Of a stretch of 64,000 nt of DNA, positions 1 to 8,733 are shown in pieces. Both the position numbers and the translations under genes were made by a program. The notes under the pieces are model-generated. The model made no database searches. It saw nothing but the letters and a program-made list of their open reading frames with translations, and had not been told where the DNA came from. This DNA comes from Crocinitomicaceae bacterium (GTDB lineage: Bacteria; Bacteroidota; Bacteroidia; Flavobacteriales_G; Salibacteraceae), in the NCBI GenBank assembly GCA_002713215.1, contig PAVO01000025.1, positions 56,490 through 120,489 on the forward strand, written 5' to 3'. Each line of letters starts with the position of its first letter. Within the stretch, counting starts at the first letter, position 1.

Positions 1-771
1 CAAACCACCCGTCATAGAATTCAGGGTATTGTTTCGGGTGAAGATTTTCAAATTGTTTACTCTGATACACCTGGAATATTGAATCCGGCCTACAAAATGC
101 ATGAAGGAATGATGCAGTTTGTAGAACGATCGCTGAGCGATGCCGACGTTCTCCTACTGGTGATGGAGGTTGGAGAAAAATCGTTGAAAGACGATGCCAT
201 TTTTGAGAAGATTCAACAAATGCATGTTCCAATTATTCTGGTTCTCAACAAAATTGACCTCTCGGACCAGGATACCGTGGAAGAAAAAATAACTTTCTGG
301 CAGGAAAAGTTTCCCATGGCAGAAATTATCCCAATATCCGCATTGCATGGAGCAAACGTAGCTTCGGTATTGGATAGCATTAAATCGAACTTGCCTGAAT
401 CACCTGAGTATTTTCCCAAAGAAGAAATGACGGACAAGCCCATGCGGTTTTTTATGTCAGAAATAATCCGGGAAAAAATATTTATCCATTACAAAAAGGA
501 AATCCCCTACTCCTGCGAAGTAGAAATTACAGAGTTTAAAGACGAAGAAGATATTACCCGAATTCGGGCCGAAATCTATGTGGAACGGGAAAGCCAAAAA
601 GGAATACTAATTGGTCACAAAGGACTGGGATTGAAACGAGTAGGTTCGGAAGCAAGAAAAGACATGGAATCCTTTTTGGGTAAGAAAGTCTTCTTAAAAC
701 TTTATATCAAAGTGAATAAAGACTGGAGAAATAAACCCGATCAATTGAAGCGATTTGGATACCTGAACTAA
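1..771 (+). CDS. era: GTPase Era, 5' end outside the window
   Basis: Era is an essential GTPase that binds the 3' end of 16S rRNA and helps mature the 30S subunit. The frame is open from base 1 and gives 256 residues; the Walker A part lies upstream of the window. Visible are the switch I/G2 stretch (TTRHRIQGI, residues 2-10), G3 (DTPG, about 22-25) and G4 (NKID, about 83-86). The C-terminal KH RNA-binding domain has its GxxG loop as GHKG (about 204), and the protein ends with the family's typical NKDWRN...RFGY tail. It lies 57 bp upstream of der on the same strand, an order common in Bacteroidota. The truncation is a window edge, not a pseudogene. Identification is firm. Confidence 0.97.
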   Translation, partial: QTTRHRIQGIVSGEDFQIVYSDTPGILNPAYKMHEGMMQFVERSLSDADVLLLVMEVGEKSLKDDAIFEKIQQMHVPIILVLNKIDLSDQDTVEEKITFWQEKFPMAEIIPISALHGANVASVLDSIKSNLPESPEYFPKEEMTDKPMRFFMSEIIREKIFIHYKKEIPYSCEVEITEFKDEEDITRIRAEIYVERESQKGILIGHKGLGLKRVGSEARKDMESFLGKKVFLKLYIKVNKDWRNKPDQLKRFGYLN

Positions 772-828
772 TCTGGTGCCCGGGAGTTTAAATCCACTTT
801 CTTTGCAAAATCAAAAATTAAGGATTTC

Positions 829-2139
829 ATGAGTGTTGTAGTCGCAATTGTTGGTCGTCCGAATGTTGGAAAATCAACTTTCTTTAATCGCCTGGTTGGC
901 TCCCGCGATGCTATTGTTGACGAGTTTAGCGGGGTTACCCGCGACCGGCACTATGGCAAAACCGAATGGAACGGAACTGAGTTTAACCTGATCGATACTG
1001 GGGGATATGTTGGCGACTCGGACGAAATGTTCGACGTGGAAATCCGAAAGCAGGTTGAAATTGCTATTGATGAAGCCCATGCCATTGTATTTGTGGTAGA
1101 TGTTACCACCGGAATTATTGATTTGGACAACGACGTAGCCAATCTGCTTCGAAAATCCAAAAAACCGGTTTTTCTCGTGGTAAATAAGGTTGACAATAAC
1201 GAACGAATTGCAGATGCGGTGGAATTCTATTCGCTGGGACTGGGAGACTACTATTGTATTTCTTCCATTAATGGGTCGGGAACTGGTGAAATATTGGATG
1301 CCCTGGTGGAATCACTTCCAACTGAAGAATTTGTGGACCACCTGGATGGACTCCCTCGCTTTGCCGTGGTAGGCAGACCTAATGCCGGTAAATCTTCTTT
1401 TATCAATACCATATTGGGAGAAGAAAGGAACATTGTTACCCCTATTGCAGGGACCACGAGAGATACCAATGACATTCGATTTAAATCATTTGGATTTGAT
1501 TTTGCCCTGGTGGATACGGCTGGGATTAGAAAGAAAAAGAAGGTAAACGAAGACCTGGAGTTTTACTCCGTACTACGAGCCATACGAGCACTTGAGAAAT
1601 GTGATGTTGCCTATATAATGATCGATGCCAAAGAAGGCATTGGCTCTCAGGACCTAAACATCATTCACCTGGCCCACAAAAACAACAAAGGAATTGTAAT
1701 CCTGATTAACAAATGGGACCTTATCGAAGAAAAACAAACCAATACTGCCAGGGACTTTGAACGACACATCAAAGAAAAACTGGAGCCTTTTACCGATGTT
1801 GATGTGCTGTTTATTTCCGTAAAGGACAAACAGCGGATCCATAAAGCGCTGGAGTGTGGGGTTGCAGTGCATAAACGTAGAACTCAAAAAATAAAAACGA
1901 GCGAGCTCAACGACTTCTTTTTACCCATTATGGAGTTTCAACCGCCACCTGCAATTAAAGGGAAGTATATCAAGGTAAAATACGTTACCCAGCTACCGAC
2001 CCACTACCCTACTTTTGCTTTTTACTGCAACCTTCCACAGTACATTAAAGAACCTTACAAGCGTTTTCTGGAAAATAAGCTGAGGGACAAATACGAGTTT
2101 ACAGGAGTTCCGGTGACGATCTATTTTAGGAAAAAGTAG
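829..2139 (+). CDS. der: Ribosome biogenesis GTPase Der (EngA)
   Basis: Der is a tandem-GTPase protein needed for assembly of the 50S ribosomal subunit. At 436 residues it has the normal family length. The first G domain starts at once (GRPNVGKST, about residues 8-16; DTGG; NKVD about 121). The second begins near residue 180 (GRPNAGKSS; DTAG; NKWD about 296). A C-terminal KH-like domain covers roughly 355-436. The ATG at 829 places the first P-loop at the expected distance from the N-terminus. It follows era by 57 bp and converges on mazG with only 6 bp between the stops. No anomaly seen. Confidence 0.98.
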   Translation: MSVVVAIVGRPNVGKSTFFNRLVGSRDAIVDEFSGVTRDRHYGKTEWNGTEFNLIDTGGYVGDSDEMFDVEIRKQVEIAIDEAHAIVFVVDVTTGIIDLDNDVANLLRKSKKPVFLVVNKVDNNERIADAVEFYSLGLGDYYCISSINGSGTGEILDALVESLPTEEFVDHLDGLPRFAVVGRPNAGKSSFINTILGEERNIVTPIAGTTRDTNDIRFKSFGFDFALVDTAGIRKKKKVNEDLEFYSVLRAIRALEKCDVAYIMIDAKEGIGSQDLNIIHLAHKNNKGIVILINKWDLIEEKQTNTARDFERHIKEKLEPFTDVDVLFISVKDKQRIHKALECGVAVHKRRTQKIKTSELNDFFLPIMEFQPPPAIKGKYIKVKYVTQLPTHYPTFAFYCNLPQYIKEPYKRFLENKLRDKYEFTGVPVTIYFRKK

Positions 2140-2145
2140 ACTTAC

Positions 2146-2913
2146 CTATACCGTTTTCGCTTCTTCCCAAATTTTATCCATTTCCACTAAGGACATATCG
2201 TGTAAATCACGGCCCATTTCTTTTGCTTTTGTCTCTAGATATTGAAATCGCTTGATAAACTTTTTGTTGGTACGTTCCAGCGCAAGCTCCGGGTCTATAT
2301 CAATAAAACGAGCATAGTTAATTACAGAAAACAGAACATCGCCTAATTCGTTTTCAATCTTCTCTACAGGAGCTTCAGTTTGTACTTCGGTTTTTAATTC
2401 TTCCAACTCTTCGTGAACCTTGTCCCAAACCTGGTTGCTGTTTTCCCAGTCGAAACCAACTCCCCGAACTTTTTCCTGAATCCGATTGGCTTTAACCATT
2501 GCCGGTAAAGACGCAGGAACTCCTTCGAGTACACTCTTCTTTCCTTCCTTGAGTTTTAGTTTTTCCCAATTACTCTTTACTTCTTCTTCTCCGCTTACTT
2601 CAACATCGGAATATATATGCGGATGCCGATGAATCAATTTATCGCAAATGGAATTGAGTACATCGGCCATGTCAAATTGATTGGTTTCGCTTGCTATTTT
2701 GGAGTAGAAAACCATGTGCAACATAATGTCACCAATTTCCTTCTTCAACTCTTCCATGTCGTTTTCGAGAATAGCATCAGCTAACTCATAGGTCTCCTCA
2801 ATGGTCAATTTTCGCAACGATTCCATGGTTTGTTTTTGATCCCAGGGGCATTTTTCCCTGAGGTCGTCCATAATATTCAATAGCCTTTCGAAAGCAAGTA
2901 ATCTAGAATCCAT
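2146..2913 (-). CDS. mazG: Nucleoside triphosphate pyrophosphohydrolase MazG
   Basis: MazG hydrolyses (d)NTPs to the monophosphate and pyrophosphate, acting as a house-cleaning enzyme and influencing ppGpp-linked stress responses. The protein has about 255 residues with the usual two all-alpha MazG repeats. The first holds CPWDQKQT near residue 22, LTIEETYELADAI and KKEIGDIMLHMVF; the second holds ENELGDVLFSVINYARF. The acidic clusters (EExxE and ExxD) are the Mg2+ ligands of the family. I start at the ATG at 2913, which gives the usual MDSR... beginning; an in-frame TTG at 2925 would add four residues and is less likely. It converges on der. Confidence 0.95.
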   Translation of the reverse strand: MDSRLLAFERLLNIMDDLREKCPWDQKQTMESLRKLTIEETYELADAILENDMEELKKEIGDIMLHMVFYSKIASETNQFDMADVLNSICDKLIHRHPHIYSDVEVSGEEEVKSNWEKLKLKEGKKSVLEGVPASLPAMVKANRIQEKVRGVGFDWENSNQVWDKVHEELEELKTEVQTEAPVEKIENELGDVLFSVINYARFIDIDPELALERTNKKFIKRFQYLETKAKEMGRDLHDMSLVEMDKIWEEAKTV

Positions 2914-2942
2914 AAGCAAAAACAAAAAGGGGACAAAATGAA

Positions 2943-2950
2943 TACTTTTG
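2943..2950 (+). promoter_or_regulatory. Bacteroidota-type -7 promoter box (TAnnTTTG)
   Basis: TACTTTTG followed by C fits the Bacteroidota sigma-A -7 element. Transcription would begin about 2955-2960, which makes the TTG at 2948 unusable as a start for the gene downstream. A clear -33 TTG is not visible. Confidence 0.55.
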
Positions 2951-2971
2951 CGCCCGATTTTTTATCTGAAG

Positions 2972-4111
2972 TTGTTGCAAAAGTATTGGAATTATACCGC
3001 CTTCGTTCTGCTTTTTAGTAGCATTAGTTTTATGGGATTTTCTTGGTCAGGAAGCGATTCCAGCACTAATAAATTACCTCCGATAAACATTAAGGCATCG
3101 TATAACCTGGGGTTTATGCTGGCCCACAGAACCAAAATGCAACACATTCCCAAAGAGCTCACTCAAGGATTCGAAATATCTGTTGAAAAGCAGGGAAACA
3201 ATGAAAAAGATTGGCAAAAAGTCTATAACAATCCAACGGTTGGGGTGTCCTTTTTGGCAACCGGAACCGGGAACTACGATGTAATGGGAACGGCTTATGG
3301 CCTCAATGCTTATATCTTAATTCCAATAATTAAATCAAACCGAATTAATGTACTCACTTCATGGGGTTGGGGAATGGGTTGGATAAGCAACAAATTTCAT
3401 CCGGTTACCAACTACAAGAACAACACCATTGGGTCTAACCTCAATTTGTTTGCAGGCATAAAGCTAATTGGTGAATTCTACGTAACTCCTCAACTGGGGG
3501 TAACCCTGGGAGCAAGTTTTCATCATTGGAGCAATGCAGCATTTAAGTATCCCAACCTGGGGCTAAATATTGCTTCGGCAAATCTTGGGATCAAATACAA
3601 ATTGCAAAAGGAAGCCAAGTACGCAAAACTCAACAGGTCTGAAAAGAAATTGCTTCGACCAAAAGAAAAAAATGAAGTGTCCATCATTCCAAGTGTTGGA
3701 TTTAAAGCGTACAATATCCATGACAACAGCAGTTACCCTGCCTATACATTAGAATTTAATTATGCACGGCTATGGAGTGCCAAATGGAAGTTAAGTGCGG
3801 GGGTCGATCTCATATACAACAAAGCTTATGAACGTGAAATAGAAATTGACCCCGACCCCGAGGTAAAGGGAAACAGCGCTTTCCAAACCGGTGTAAATGT
3901 AACCTACCATCAAACCATGGGCACCTTTTCTATTTTACTGGGCATGGGTGCCTATGTCTATGACCAGACCCTTCAAAACGAACCGGTATACCATCGATTT
4001 GGAACCCGCTTCGTAGTAAAAGACAATATCATTATTAGCACCGTATTACATACCCATTGGGCACGTGCTGATCATTTTAAAATTGGAATTGGCTATAAGT
4101 TTAGGAAATGA
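2972..4111 (+). CDS. Outer-membrane acyloxyacyl hydrolase, lipid A deacylase (PagL)-like
   Basis: This is a beta-barrel protein related to the PagL lipid A 3-O-deacylase family, whose members trim acyl chains from LPS in the outer membrane. An N-terminal hydrophobic stretch (YTAFVLLFSSISFMGF) looks like a signal peptide. The PagL signature is near the middle as HHWSNAAFKYPNLGLN, giving the catalytic His and Ser pair (H-x-S-N). The third triad residue, Glu140 in Pseudomonas PagL, aligns with Asn here, so activity is uncertain. At about 380 residues it is twice the size of PagL; the second half (from about residue 235) looks like further barrel strands. The start is doubtful: no ATG precedes residue 29, and the TTG at 2972 or 2975 is the best choice given the promoter at 2943. 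It overlaps the next gene by 4 bp (ATGA). Confidence 0.75.
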   Translation: MLQKYWNYTAFVLLFSSISFMGFSWSGSDSSTNKLPPINIKASYNLGFMLAHRTKMQHIPKELTQGFEISVEKQGNNEKDWQKVYNNPTVGVSFLATGTGNYDVMGTAYGLNAYILIPIIKSNRINVLTSWGWGMGWISNKFHPVTNYKNNTIGSNLNLFAGIKLIGEFYVTPQLGVTLGASFHHWSNAAFKYPNLGLNIASANLGIKYKLQKEAKYAKLNRSEKKLLRPKEKNEVSIIPSVGFKAYNIHDNSSYPAYTLEFNYARLWSAKWKLSAGVDLIYNKAYEREIEIDPDPEVKGNSAFQTGVNVTYHQTMGTFSILLGMGAYVYDQTLQNEPVYHRFGTRFVVKDNIIISTVLHTHWARADHFKIGIGYKFRK

Positions 4112-4848
4112 GAAGGCTAAACACATACATTCTTTTTTTAGGAGCACTCTCTCTGGCCCTGTCTTTTGGTTCCTGTAATAAATGCGCCAAGAAGATTGGT
4201 GGTGTTACAGAAAAAAACATCCAACTGGGGCAATTTCATAGCATCAATATCGATGGTGCCTTTGTAGTTCAAATAAAACAAGATAGTTCGTTTACACTGA
4301 GGCTTAAAGGTGGTGAGGGAATCCTGGAGAACGTCAGGCATGAAATAGTAAGTGATACTTTAAGGGTATTTAATGAAAACACCTGCAATTTTTTAAGCGA
4401 TTACAGTAAGAATATTGTACTGGAAATTGGATGCGGTTCACTTCAAAAAATCGCACTTCGAAACCCGAAAGAAGTTAAAGACTGTAAAGGGCTATCTTCT
4501 GACCAATTGCTTTTGGAAATTCGAAATTGTGGTGTCAATGCCACTTTTGAAGGGGACTTTAAAAAATTGATGCTTCAAACTTTTACAGGAACTCCAACCA
4601 TTAATTTAAAAGGCAACGCCGATGAATTTGTTGTAGACGAAAATACCTTTGGTCATATTTACGCCTTTGATTTAATAACATCGAAAACCTGGGTTAAAAC
4701 ACAGGGTACTGGATACATTCATGTAAATGCAACCGATGAGTTACACGCCTTACACACTGGAAGTGGAATAATTCGATACCGGGGAAACCCAAAAAAAGTA
4801 GTGACGGAAATTGCACCCCATTCGTCGGCGCAAATTATTGCTGATTAA
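4108..4848 (+). CDS. GIN-domain (DUF2807-like) lipoprotein
   Basis: A 246-residue lipoprotein: a signal peptide is followed by the lipobox FGSC with the lipidated Cys at about residue 23. The mature part (FHSINIDGAFVVQIKQ, then VRHEIVSDTLRVFNENTC) has the layout of the putative auto-transporter adhesin head GIN domain, a right-handed beta-helix fold found on Bacteroidota lipoproteins. Its role is unknown; the family is thought to act at the cell surface or in the periplasm. The ATGA overlap with the PagL-like gene implies translational coupling and perhaps a shared envelope task. A second GIN protein lies at 49881-50609 and carries far clearer SGAS repeats; this copy is the more divergent one. 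Confidence 0.75.
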   Translation: MRRLNTYILFLGALSLALSFGSCNKCAKKIGGVTEKNIQLGQFHSINIDGAFVVQIKQDSSFTLRLKGGEGILENVRHEIVSDTLRVFNENTCNFLSDYSKNIVLEIGCGSLQKIALRNPKEVKDCKGLSSDQLLLEIRNCGVNATFEGDFKKLMLQTFTGTPTINLKGNADEFVVDENTFGHIYAFDLITSKTWVKTQGTGYIHVNATDELHALHTGSGIIRYRGNPKKVVTEIAPHSSAQIIAD

Positions 4849-4863
4849 ATTTGATCTGATCAA

Positions 4864-6219
4864 TCAAACCTCATCAACCAACTGAATTCCGGTATAGTTG
4901 GAAGGAGTAATACGCTTTAACTCTGCTTTAATTTCGTCAGTAACATCCAAACCTTCAATAAATACGGCAATTGACTCAGCTGTTACTTTTTCGTTCTTTC
5001 GGGTAAGTTCTTTTAAAGCTTCATACGGTTTAGGAAATCGCTCTCTTCGAAGTACCGTTTGAATGGCTTCGGCTACTACCGCCCAGTTGTCTTCCAACTC
5101 CTGAGCAATGGCTTCTTCATTGAGTAACAACTTACCTAATCCTTTATCCAGCGATTTGTACGCAATTAAACTGTTTCCAAATGGAACGCCTACGTTTCTA
5201 AGCACGGTGCTATCCGTTAAATCCCGCTGCAAACGACTAATTGGTAGTTTAGCACTTAGGTGCTCAAACAATGCATTGGCAACCCCTAAATTACCCTCCG
5301 CATTTTCAAAATCAATAGGATTCACTTTGTGCGGCATAGCCGAAGAACCTATTTCACCTTTCTTGATTTTTTGTTTGAAATAATCGTTGGACACGTAGGT
5401 CCAGATATCGCGACTCAAATCAATAAAAATAGTATTGACTCTCTTGAACCAATCGCACAACGCTGCAAAATGATCGTAATGCTCAATTTGGGTAGTGGTT
5501 TGAGATCGATCCAATCCCAGGTAATTCTCCAAGAACTGGTTTCCAAAATCCACCCAATCAATTTCAGGATAGGCTACGTAATGTGCATTAAAATTTCCGG
5601 TAGCGCCACCAAATTTTGCGGCAATTGGAATCTGTTCCAAATACACTAGTTGCTGATCTATTCTTTCGCAAAAAACCTGGATTTCCTTACCCAAACGGGT
5701 TGGTGAAGCTGGCTGACCATGAGTACGAGCCAACATAGGCACATCTTTCCAATCCTGAGAATAAGCCCTAAGAACAGCTCCAATGCGATGCAACTCGGGA
5801 AGCATTACTTCTTCTACCGCATCTCTAATTAGCATAGGGTTAGCCGTATTATTAATATCCTGCGAAGTCAACCCAAAATGAATAAACTCCTGAGATTCTC
5901 CCAAGCCCAGTGCTTCAAATTTTTCCTTGATAAAATACTCTACGGCCTTTACATCGTGATTAGTTACTTTCTCAATTTCTTTAATAGCAATGGCATCCTC
6001 GGGAGTGAAATCCTTGTAGATTTTTCTTAGGTCTTCAAACTTGCCAGCATCAAATTCACTCAGTTGCGGAAGCGGTAATTCGCACAAGGCAATGAAGTAC
6101 TCCACTTCTACCAGGGTTCGGTACTTAAAAAGTGCATATTCCGAAAAGTATTCTTGTAAATCTTCGGTTTTTGAGGAATATCTGCCGTCAATTGGCGAAA
6201 CTGCTTTAATAGGATGCAT
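4864..6219 (-). CDS. purB: Adenylosuccinate lyase
   Basis: PurB cleaves SAICAR to AICAR and adenylosuccinate to AMP plus fumarate, so it serves both IMP and AMP synthesis. The protein has about 451 residues. The fumarase/aspartase superfamily signature GSSAMPHKVNPIDFEN carries the catalytic serine loop, and ARTHGQPASPT near residue 170 supplies the catalytic histidine. I start at the ATG at 6219, giving MHPIKAVSPIDGRY; the longer in-frame extension to 6273 would run through the promoter box at 6240-6247. It converges with the GIN gene and diverges from the EI24 gene. Confidence 0.96.
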   Translation of the reverse strand: MHPIKAVSPIDGRYSSKTEDLQEYFSEYALFKYRTLVEVEYFIALCELPLPQLSEFDAGKFEDLRKIYKDFTPEDAIAIKEIEKVTNHDVKAVEYFIKEKFEALGLGESQEFIHFGLTSQDINNTANPMLIRDAVEEVMLPELHRIGAVLRAYSQDWKDVPMLARTHGQPASPTRLGKEIQVFCERIDQQLVYLEQIPIAAKFGGATGNFNAHYVAYPEIDWVDFGNQFLENYLGLDRSQTTTQIEHYDHFAALCDWFKRVNTIFIDLSRDIWTYVSNDYFKQKIKKGEIGSSAMPHKVNPIDFENAEGNLGVANALFEHLSAKLPISRLQRDLTDSTVLRNVGVPFGNSLIAYKSLDKGLGKLLLNEEAIAQELEDNWAVVAEAIQTVLRRERFPKPYEALKELTRKNEKVTAESIAVFIEGLDVTDEIKAELKRITPSNYTGIQLVDEV

Positions 6220-6239
6220 ACTACTATTTTTGAAGCGTG

Positions 6240-6247
6240 CAAAAGTA
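6240..6247 (-). promoter_or_regulatory. Promoter -7 box for purB
   Basis: On the minus strand this reads TACTTTTG, followed by C, matching TAnnTTTG. A TTTG at 6271-6274 (minus strand) could be the -33 element, 23 bp away. The ATG at 6219 lies just downstream, which supports that start over the longer frame. Confidence 0.55.
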
Positions 6248-6290
6248 CGTATTTCGTTTTCCTTTTCCTTCAAATAACAAGAGTATATAA

Positions 6291-7115
6291 ATGGGAAAAT
6301 CGATGTTAAACATATCGAAGTTCACCAATGTGTTCACTTCTTATTTCAATGGATTGGCCAGGCACTCAAAGGCACTCCGATTTATCCTGGCCAATGGACT
6401 TACCTGGTACTTCTTATTCCCTATTCTCCTCAATGTATTATTCTTCATTGGTGGATTTAGCCTGGTAAGTGATTTATCGAATAGCATGCTTGAAGGACTA
6501 AACGAAGCATTGCAACAAATCAACTGGGGACTTGATCCGGAAGGATGGCTTTACAGAATTATTTATGGCATCGTGTGGCTTTCGTTGCGGATACTCTACT
6601 TCCTTCTGTTTGCTTACCTTGGGGGATATTTGGTTCTCATTTTCCTGTCCCCTGCGTTGGCACTACTCTCTGAAAGGGTTGAACAATTAATCACAGGTCA
6701 GAAGGTTGCGTTTTCAAGCCTGAGATACCTCAATAATATCATGCGAGGAATTGCAATAGCCATTCGAAATTTTGTAATTGAAATAATCCTAATCATAGCC
6801 TTTTTATTGCTCAGCTTAATACCACCTCTTGGTCTGATTGTCCCATTTGCCTTATTTTTTATATCGGCCTATTTCTATGGATTCTCCATGATGGATTATC
6901 CATTGGAAGGAAGGAAATATGGTGTAACCAATAGTGCCCGATTTATGTTTGGAAACAAAGGTTCAGCTACTTCTATTGGTACCCCGTTGGCCATTGTGCT
7001 ATTGGTACCTTTTGTTGGTTCATTGCTGGCTGGATTCTTCGCAATAATTTCTGTGGTTGCTGGTACAATGGAGACTTTGGAGTTATTGGATCAGAAAAAG
7101 CCTGAAAAATACTGA
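6291..7115 (+). CDS. EI24/CysZ-like integral membrane protein
   Basis: A 274-residue membrane protein of the EI24 domain family, which includes the CysZ sulfate permease of proteobacteria. Hydrophobic helices are visible at about 35-60, 90-125, 160-205 and 228-260. The family-like block SPALALLSERVEQLITG lies near residue 120, followed by PLEGRKYGV near 205. In Bacteroidota the substrate is not established; sulfate import is known for CysZ itself, and no cys genes lie nearby. Starts at the ATG at 6291; a second ATG at 6303 is possible. The 3' end overlaps the convergent DnaJ gene by 25 bp. Confidence 0.85.
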   Translation: MGKSMLNISKFTNVFTSYFNGLARHSKALRFILANGLTWYFLFPILLNVLFFIGGFSLVSDLSNSMLEGLNEALQQINWGLDPEGWLYRIIYGIVWLSLRILYFLLFAYLGGYLVLIFLSPALALLSERVEQLITGQKVAFSSLRYLNNIMRGIAIAIRNFVIEIILIIAFLLLSLIPPLGLIVPFALFFISAYFYGFSMMDYPLEGRKYGVTNSARFMFGNKGSATSIGTPLAIVLLVPFVGSLLAGFFAIISVVAGTMETLELLDQKKPEKY

Positions 7116-7957
7116 TAGATATATACCAGTTTATCTTCCTTGAGCGTATAGTGTAGCAACAGCCCGGGATATATAACACAGGTTGCCAGATAGAGCAGGT
7201 AAAAACGCACTTCGTTTTCCTGATAAAAAAACAGGAAGGCCGGGAGGATAAAAAGCAAAGGAATTACCGGGTAGAACTCAAATAAATTGAATTTGGCATC
7301 AATAAAAATGGTTCCTTTTCCCTGTCTCCAAATCTTATTCCCCAAGAATTCGTGCATAATCGGAGAATATTCAAAACTCATCGAATCACCATCATTTATA
7401 GCCAGAAAAATTTCCTCGGTAACATCCTGCTGGGATCCGTCAGCAAAGAATACCGTTTTCTTTTCAAAAAGACTGTAGTAGACTTTGTGCTTAATTCCCA
7501 TCATCTCACCTTCTTGCGGTAAAAAGAAATCTATAAAAAGAATAAACCCAAAAAGAATGGAACAGACCGCTAAAAAGCGAACTACCATCCAGAGCTTCTT
7601 ACTGGTAAGCATATTAAACACTCCCATTTCAACTTCCTTAGCCTCTTTTTGTGCTGCCCTTGAAAATTGCCTGGCTCGTTCCCTCATTTCAGCCCTTTTT
7701 TCCTCGGGAGACATTTCAAATTCCGGTGATGTTGATTGTTTACTCTGTTTGTAGCTGTTATACAGGGTGTCCATCTGCTTATCCTCATTGGTAAGGTATT
7801 CATAAGCTTTCTGAACTAACCTAAATTGTTCTTCTGCATTTGAGGAATCGTTCACATCAGGGTGTAGCTTCAATACCAACTCGCGATAACGCTTTTTGAT
7901 ATCTTCTTCTGACGCGCTTCGAGGTAGTCCAAATAAGTCAAGGAAAGCATCTCTCAT
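7091..7957 (-). CDS. Membrane-anchored J-domain protein
   Basis: The N-terminal J domain (residues 1-60) has the HPD motif at 32-34 that stimulates Hsp70 (DnaK) ATPase. A charged linker (60-115) follows, then a hydrophobic helix at about 122-146, a soluble segment (147-228) and two more helices at about 229-246 and 250-270. There is no Gly/Phe region, zinc finger or substrate-binding domain, so this is a class C J protein that probably recruits DnaK to the inner membrane for a specific task. It is the last gene of a minus-strand run siaB-siaC-unknown-this gene (12 bp gap), so it may be co-transcribed with the Sia switch. The client is unknown. Confidence 0.85.
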   Translation of the reverse strand: MRDAFLDLFGLPRSASEEDIKKRYRELVLKLHPDVNDSSNAEEQFRLVQKAYEYLTNEDKQMDTLYNSYKQSKQSTSPEFEMSPEEKRAEMRERARQFSRAAQKEAKEVEMGVFNMLTSKKLWMVVRFLAVCSILFGFILFIDFFLPQEGEMMGIKHKVYYSLFEKKTVFFADGSQQDVTEEIFLAINDGDSMSFEYSPIMHEFLGNKIWRQGKGTIFIDAKFNLFEFYPVIPLLFILPAFLFFYQENEVRFYLLYLATCVIYPGLLLHYTLKEDKLVYIYQYFSGFF

Positions 7958-7969
7958 GAAATGATCTGT

Positions 7970-8350
7970 TTAAGGGCAGGTTTCAATGCCAGTAACTACA
8001 ACGTCCGTAAAAGTCCAATCATAGTCCTTTTTATCTACCCAGTTCTCAAGATGAACCTTTATTTTTTTCTTCTTTCCCGGTTGAAAACAATTCGACAATT
8101 CTCCGGTACTCGAATGAAGCATTCCATTCAAGTATTCAGATACTTGAAAAGAAACCGAATTTGAAGAGGTATCGACATTCCGAACCTTTAGAATTAGAAT
8201 TTTACCACTGTCTACTTTGGCAAAAAGGCCAGGCGATTTGATCTTCCAAACCACATTGATATTTTGTTCGTTAAATGCTTTTGTTTTGCCTTCCTGAGCA
8301 AAAAGAACAAAGGAAATAAAGCTCAGAAAGAGAGCAATGAACACTTTCAT
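7970..8350 (-). CDS. Small secreted protein of unknown function
   Basis: A 126-residue protein with a clear signal peptide (MKVFIALFLSFISFVLFAQ), cleaved at about 19. The mature part is predicted mostly beta: NINVVWKIKSPGLFAKV, KILILKVRNVDTSSNSVSFQVS and LENWVDKKDYDWTFTDVVV. It ends in a lone Cys (ETCP). I do not recognise a family. Its start overlaps the siaC stop (ATGA at 8347-8350), so translation is coupled to siaC, which makes a link to the Sia signalling module likely but unproven. Confidence 0.7.
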   Translation of the reverse strand: MKVFIALFLSFISFVLFAQEGKTKAFNEQNINVVWKIKSPGLFAKVDSGKILILKVRNVDTSSNSVSFQVSEYLNGMLHSSTGELSNCFQPGKKKKIKVHLENWVDKKDYDWTFTDVVVTGIETCP

Positions 8351-8733
8351 AGTTCTTCAACCGAAACAAAGTTGAAAGGGATCGAAATGATAATATCATA
8401 ATCTTCTCCCGCCTCTAACATATCTTCATCGTCTTCCTCGTAGTACCAGTTAACGGTTACATCGCCCAGGCTGTTTTTAGTTAAATACTCCACTTTTTTA
8501 AACACATCCAACAGGCACTTGGAAGAACTTGTATTGAAGTACTCCAGTTTTATGTTTAGTTCGGTGGCTTTCACAGGCGATTTAACGTATTCATCCAACC
8601 AATTGTAGATTGGCCTATAAAAATCAACTGCATTTTCAGGAATACTTCTCCCCCCTATTTCAAACTTACCCTCATTCGGGTCAAAATTTATAATTGGAGT
8701 CTTTGAACTTCCATCTATCTCCAAATTTTCCAT
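8347..8733 (-). CDS. siaC: SiaC-family regulatory phosphoprotein (DUF1987)
   Basis: SiaC in Pseudomonas aeruginosa is phosphorylated on Thr68 by SiaB and dephosphorylated by SiaA; unphosphorylated SiaC activates the diguanylate cyclase SiaD and so controls aggregation and biofilm. This 128-residue protein shows the family pattern: TPIINFDPNEGKFEIGGRS at the start, FYRPIYNWLDEYV, and the phosphosite block YFNTSSSK, in which the threonine is residue 68 by direct count. It directly abuts siaB (0 bp). No siaA phosphatase and no siaD (GGDEF) gene lies in the window, so the output partner here must differ or be encoded elsewhere. Confidence 0.9.
   Translation of the reverse strand: MENLEIDGSSKTPIINFDPNEGKFEIGGRSIPENAVDFYRPIYNWLDEYVKSPVKATELNIKLEYFNTSSSKCLLDVFKKVEYLTKNSLGDVTVNWYYEEDDEDMLEAGEDYDIIISIPFNFVSVEEL

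Noticed and set aside
2948..2972. Longer start of the PagL-like gene at TTG 2948
   Set aside because: The TTG is part of the promoter -7 box (2943-2950), so it would be upstream of the transcript start.
4849..4870. Weak hairpin TTTGAT/ATCAAA between the GIN gene and purB
   Set aside because: Only six pairs with no T run; too weak to call a terminator.
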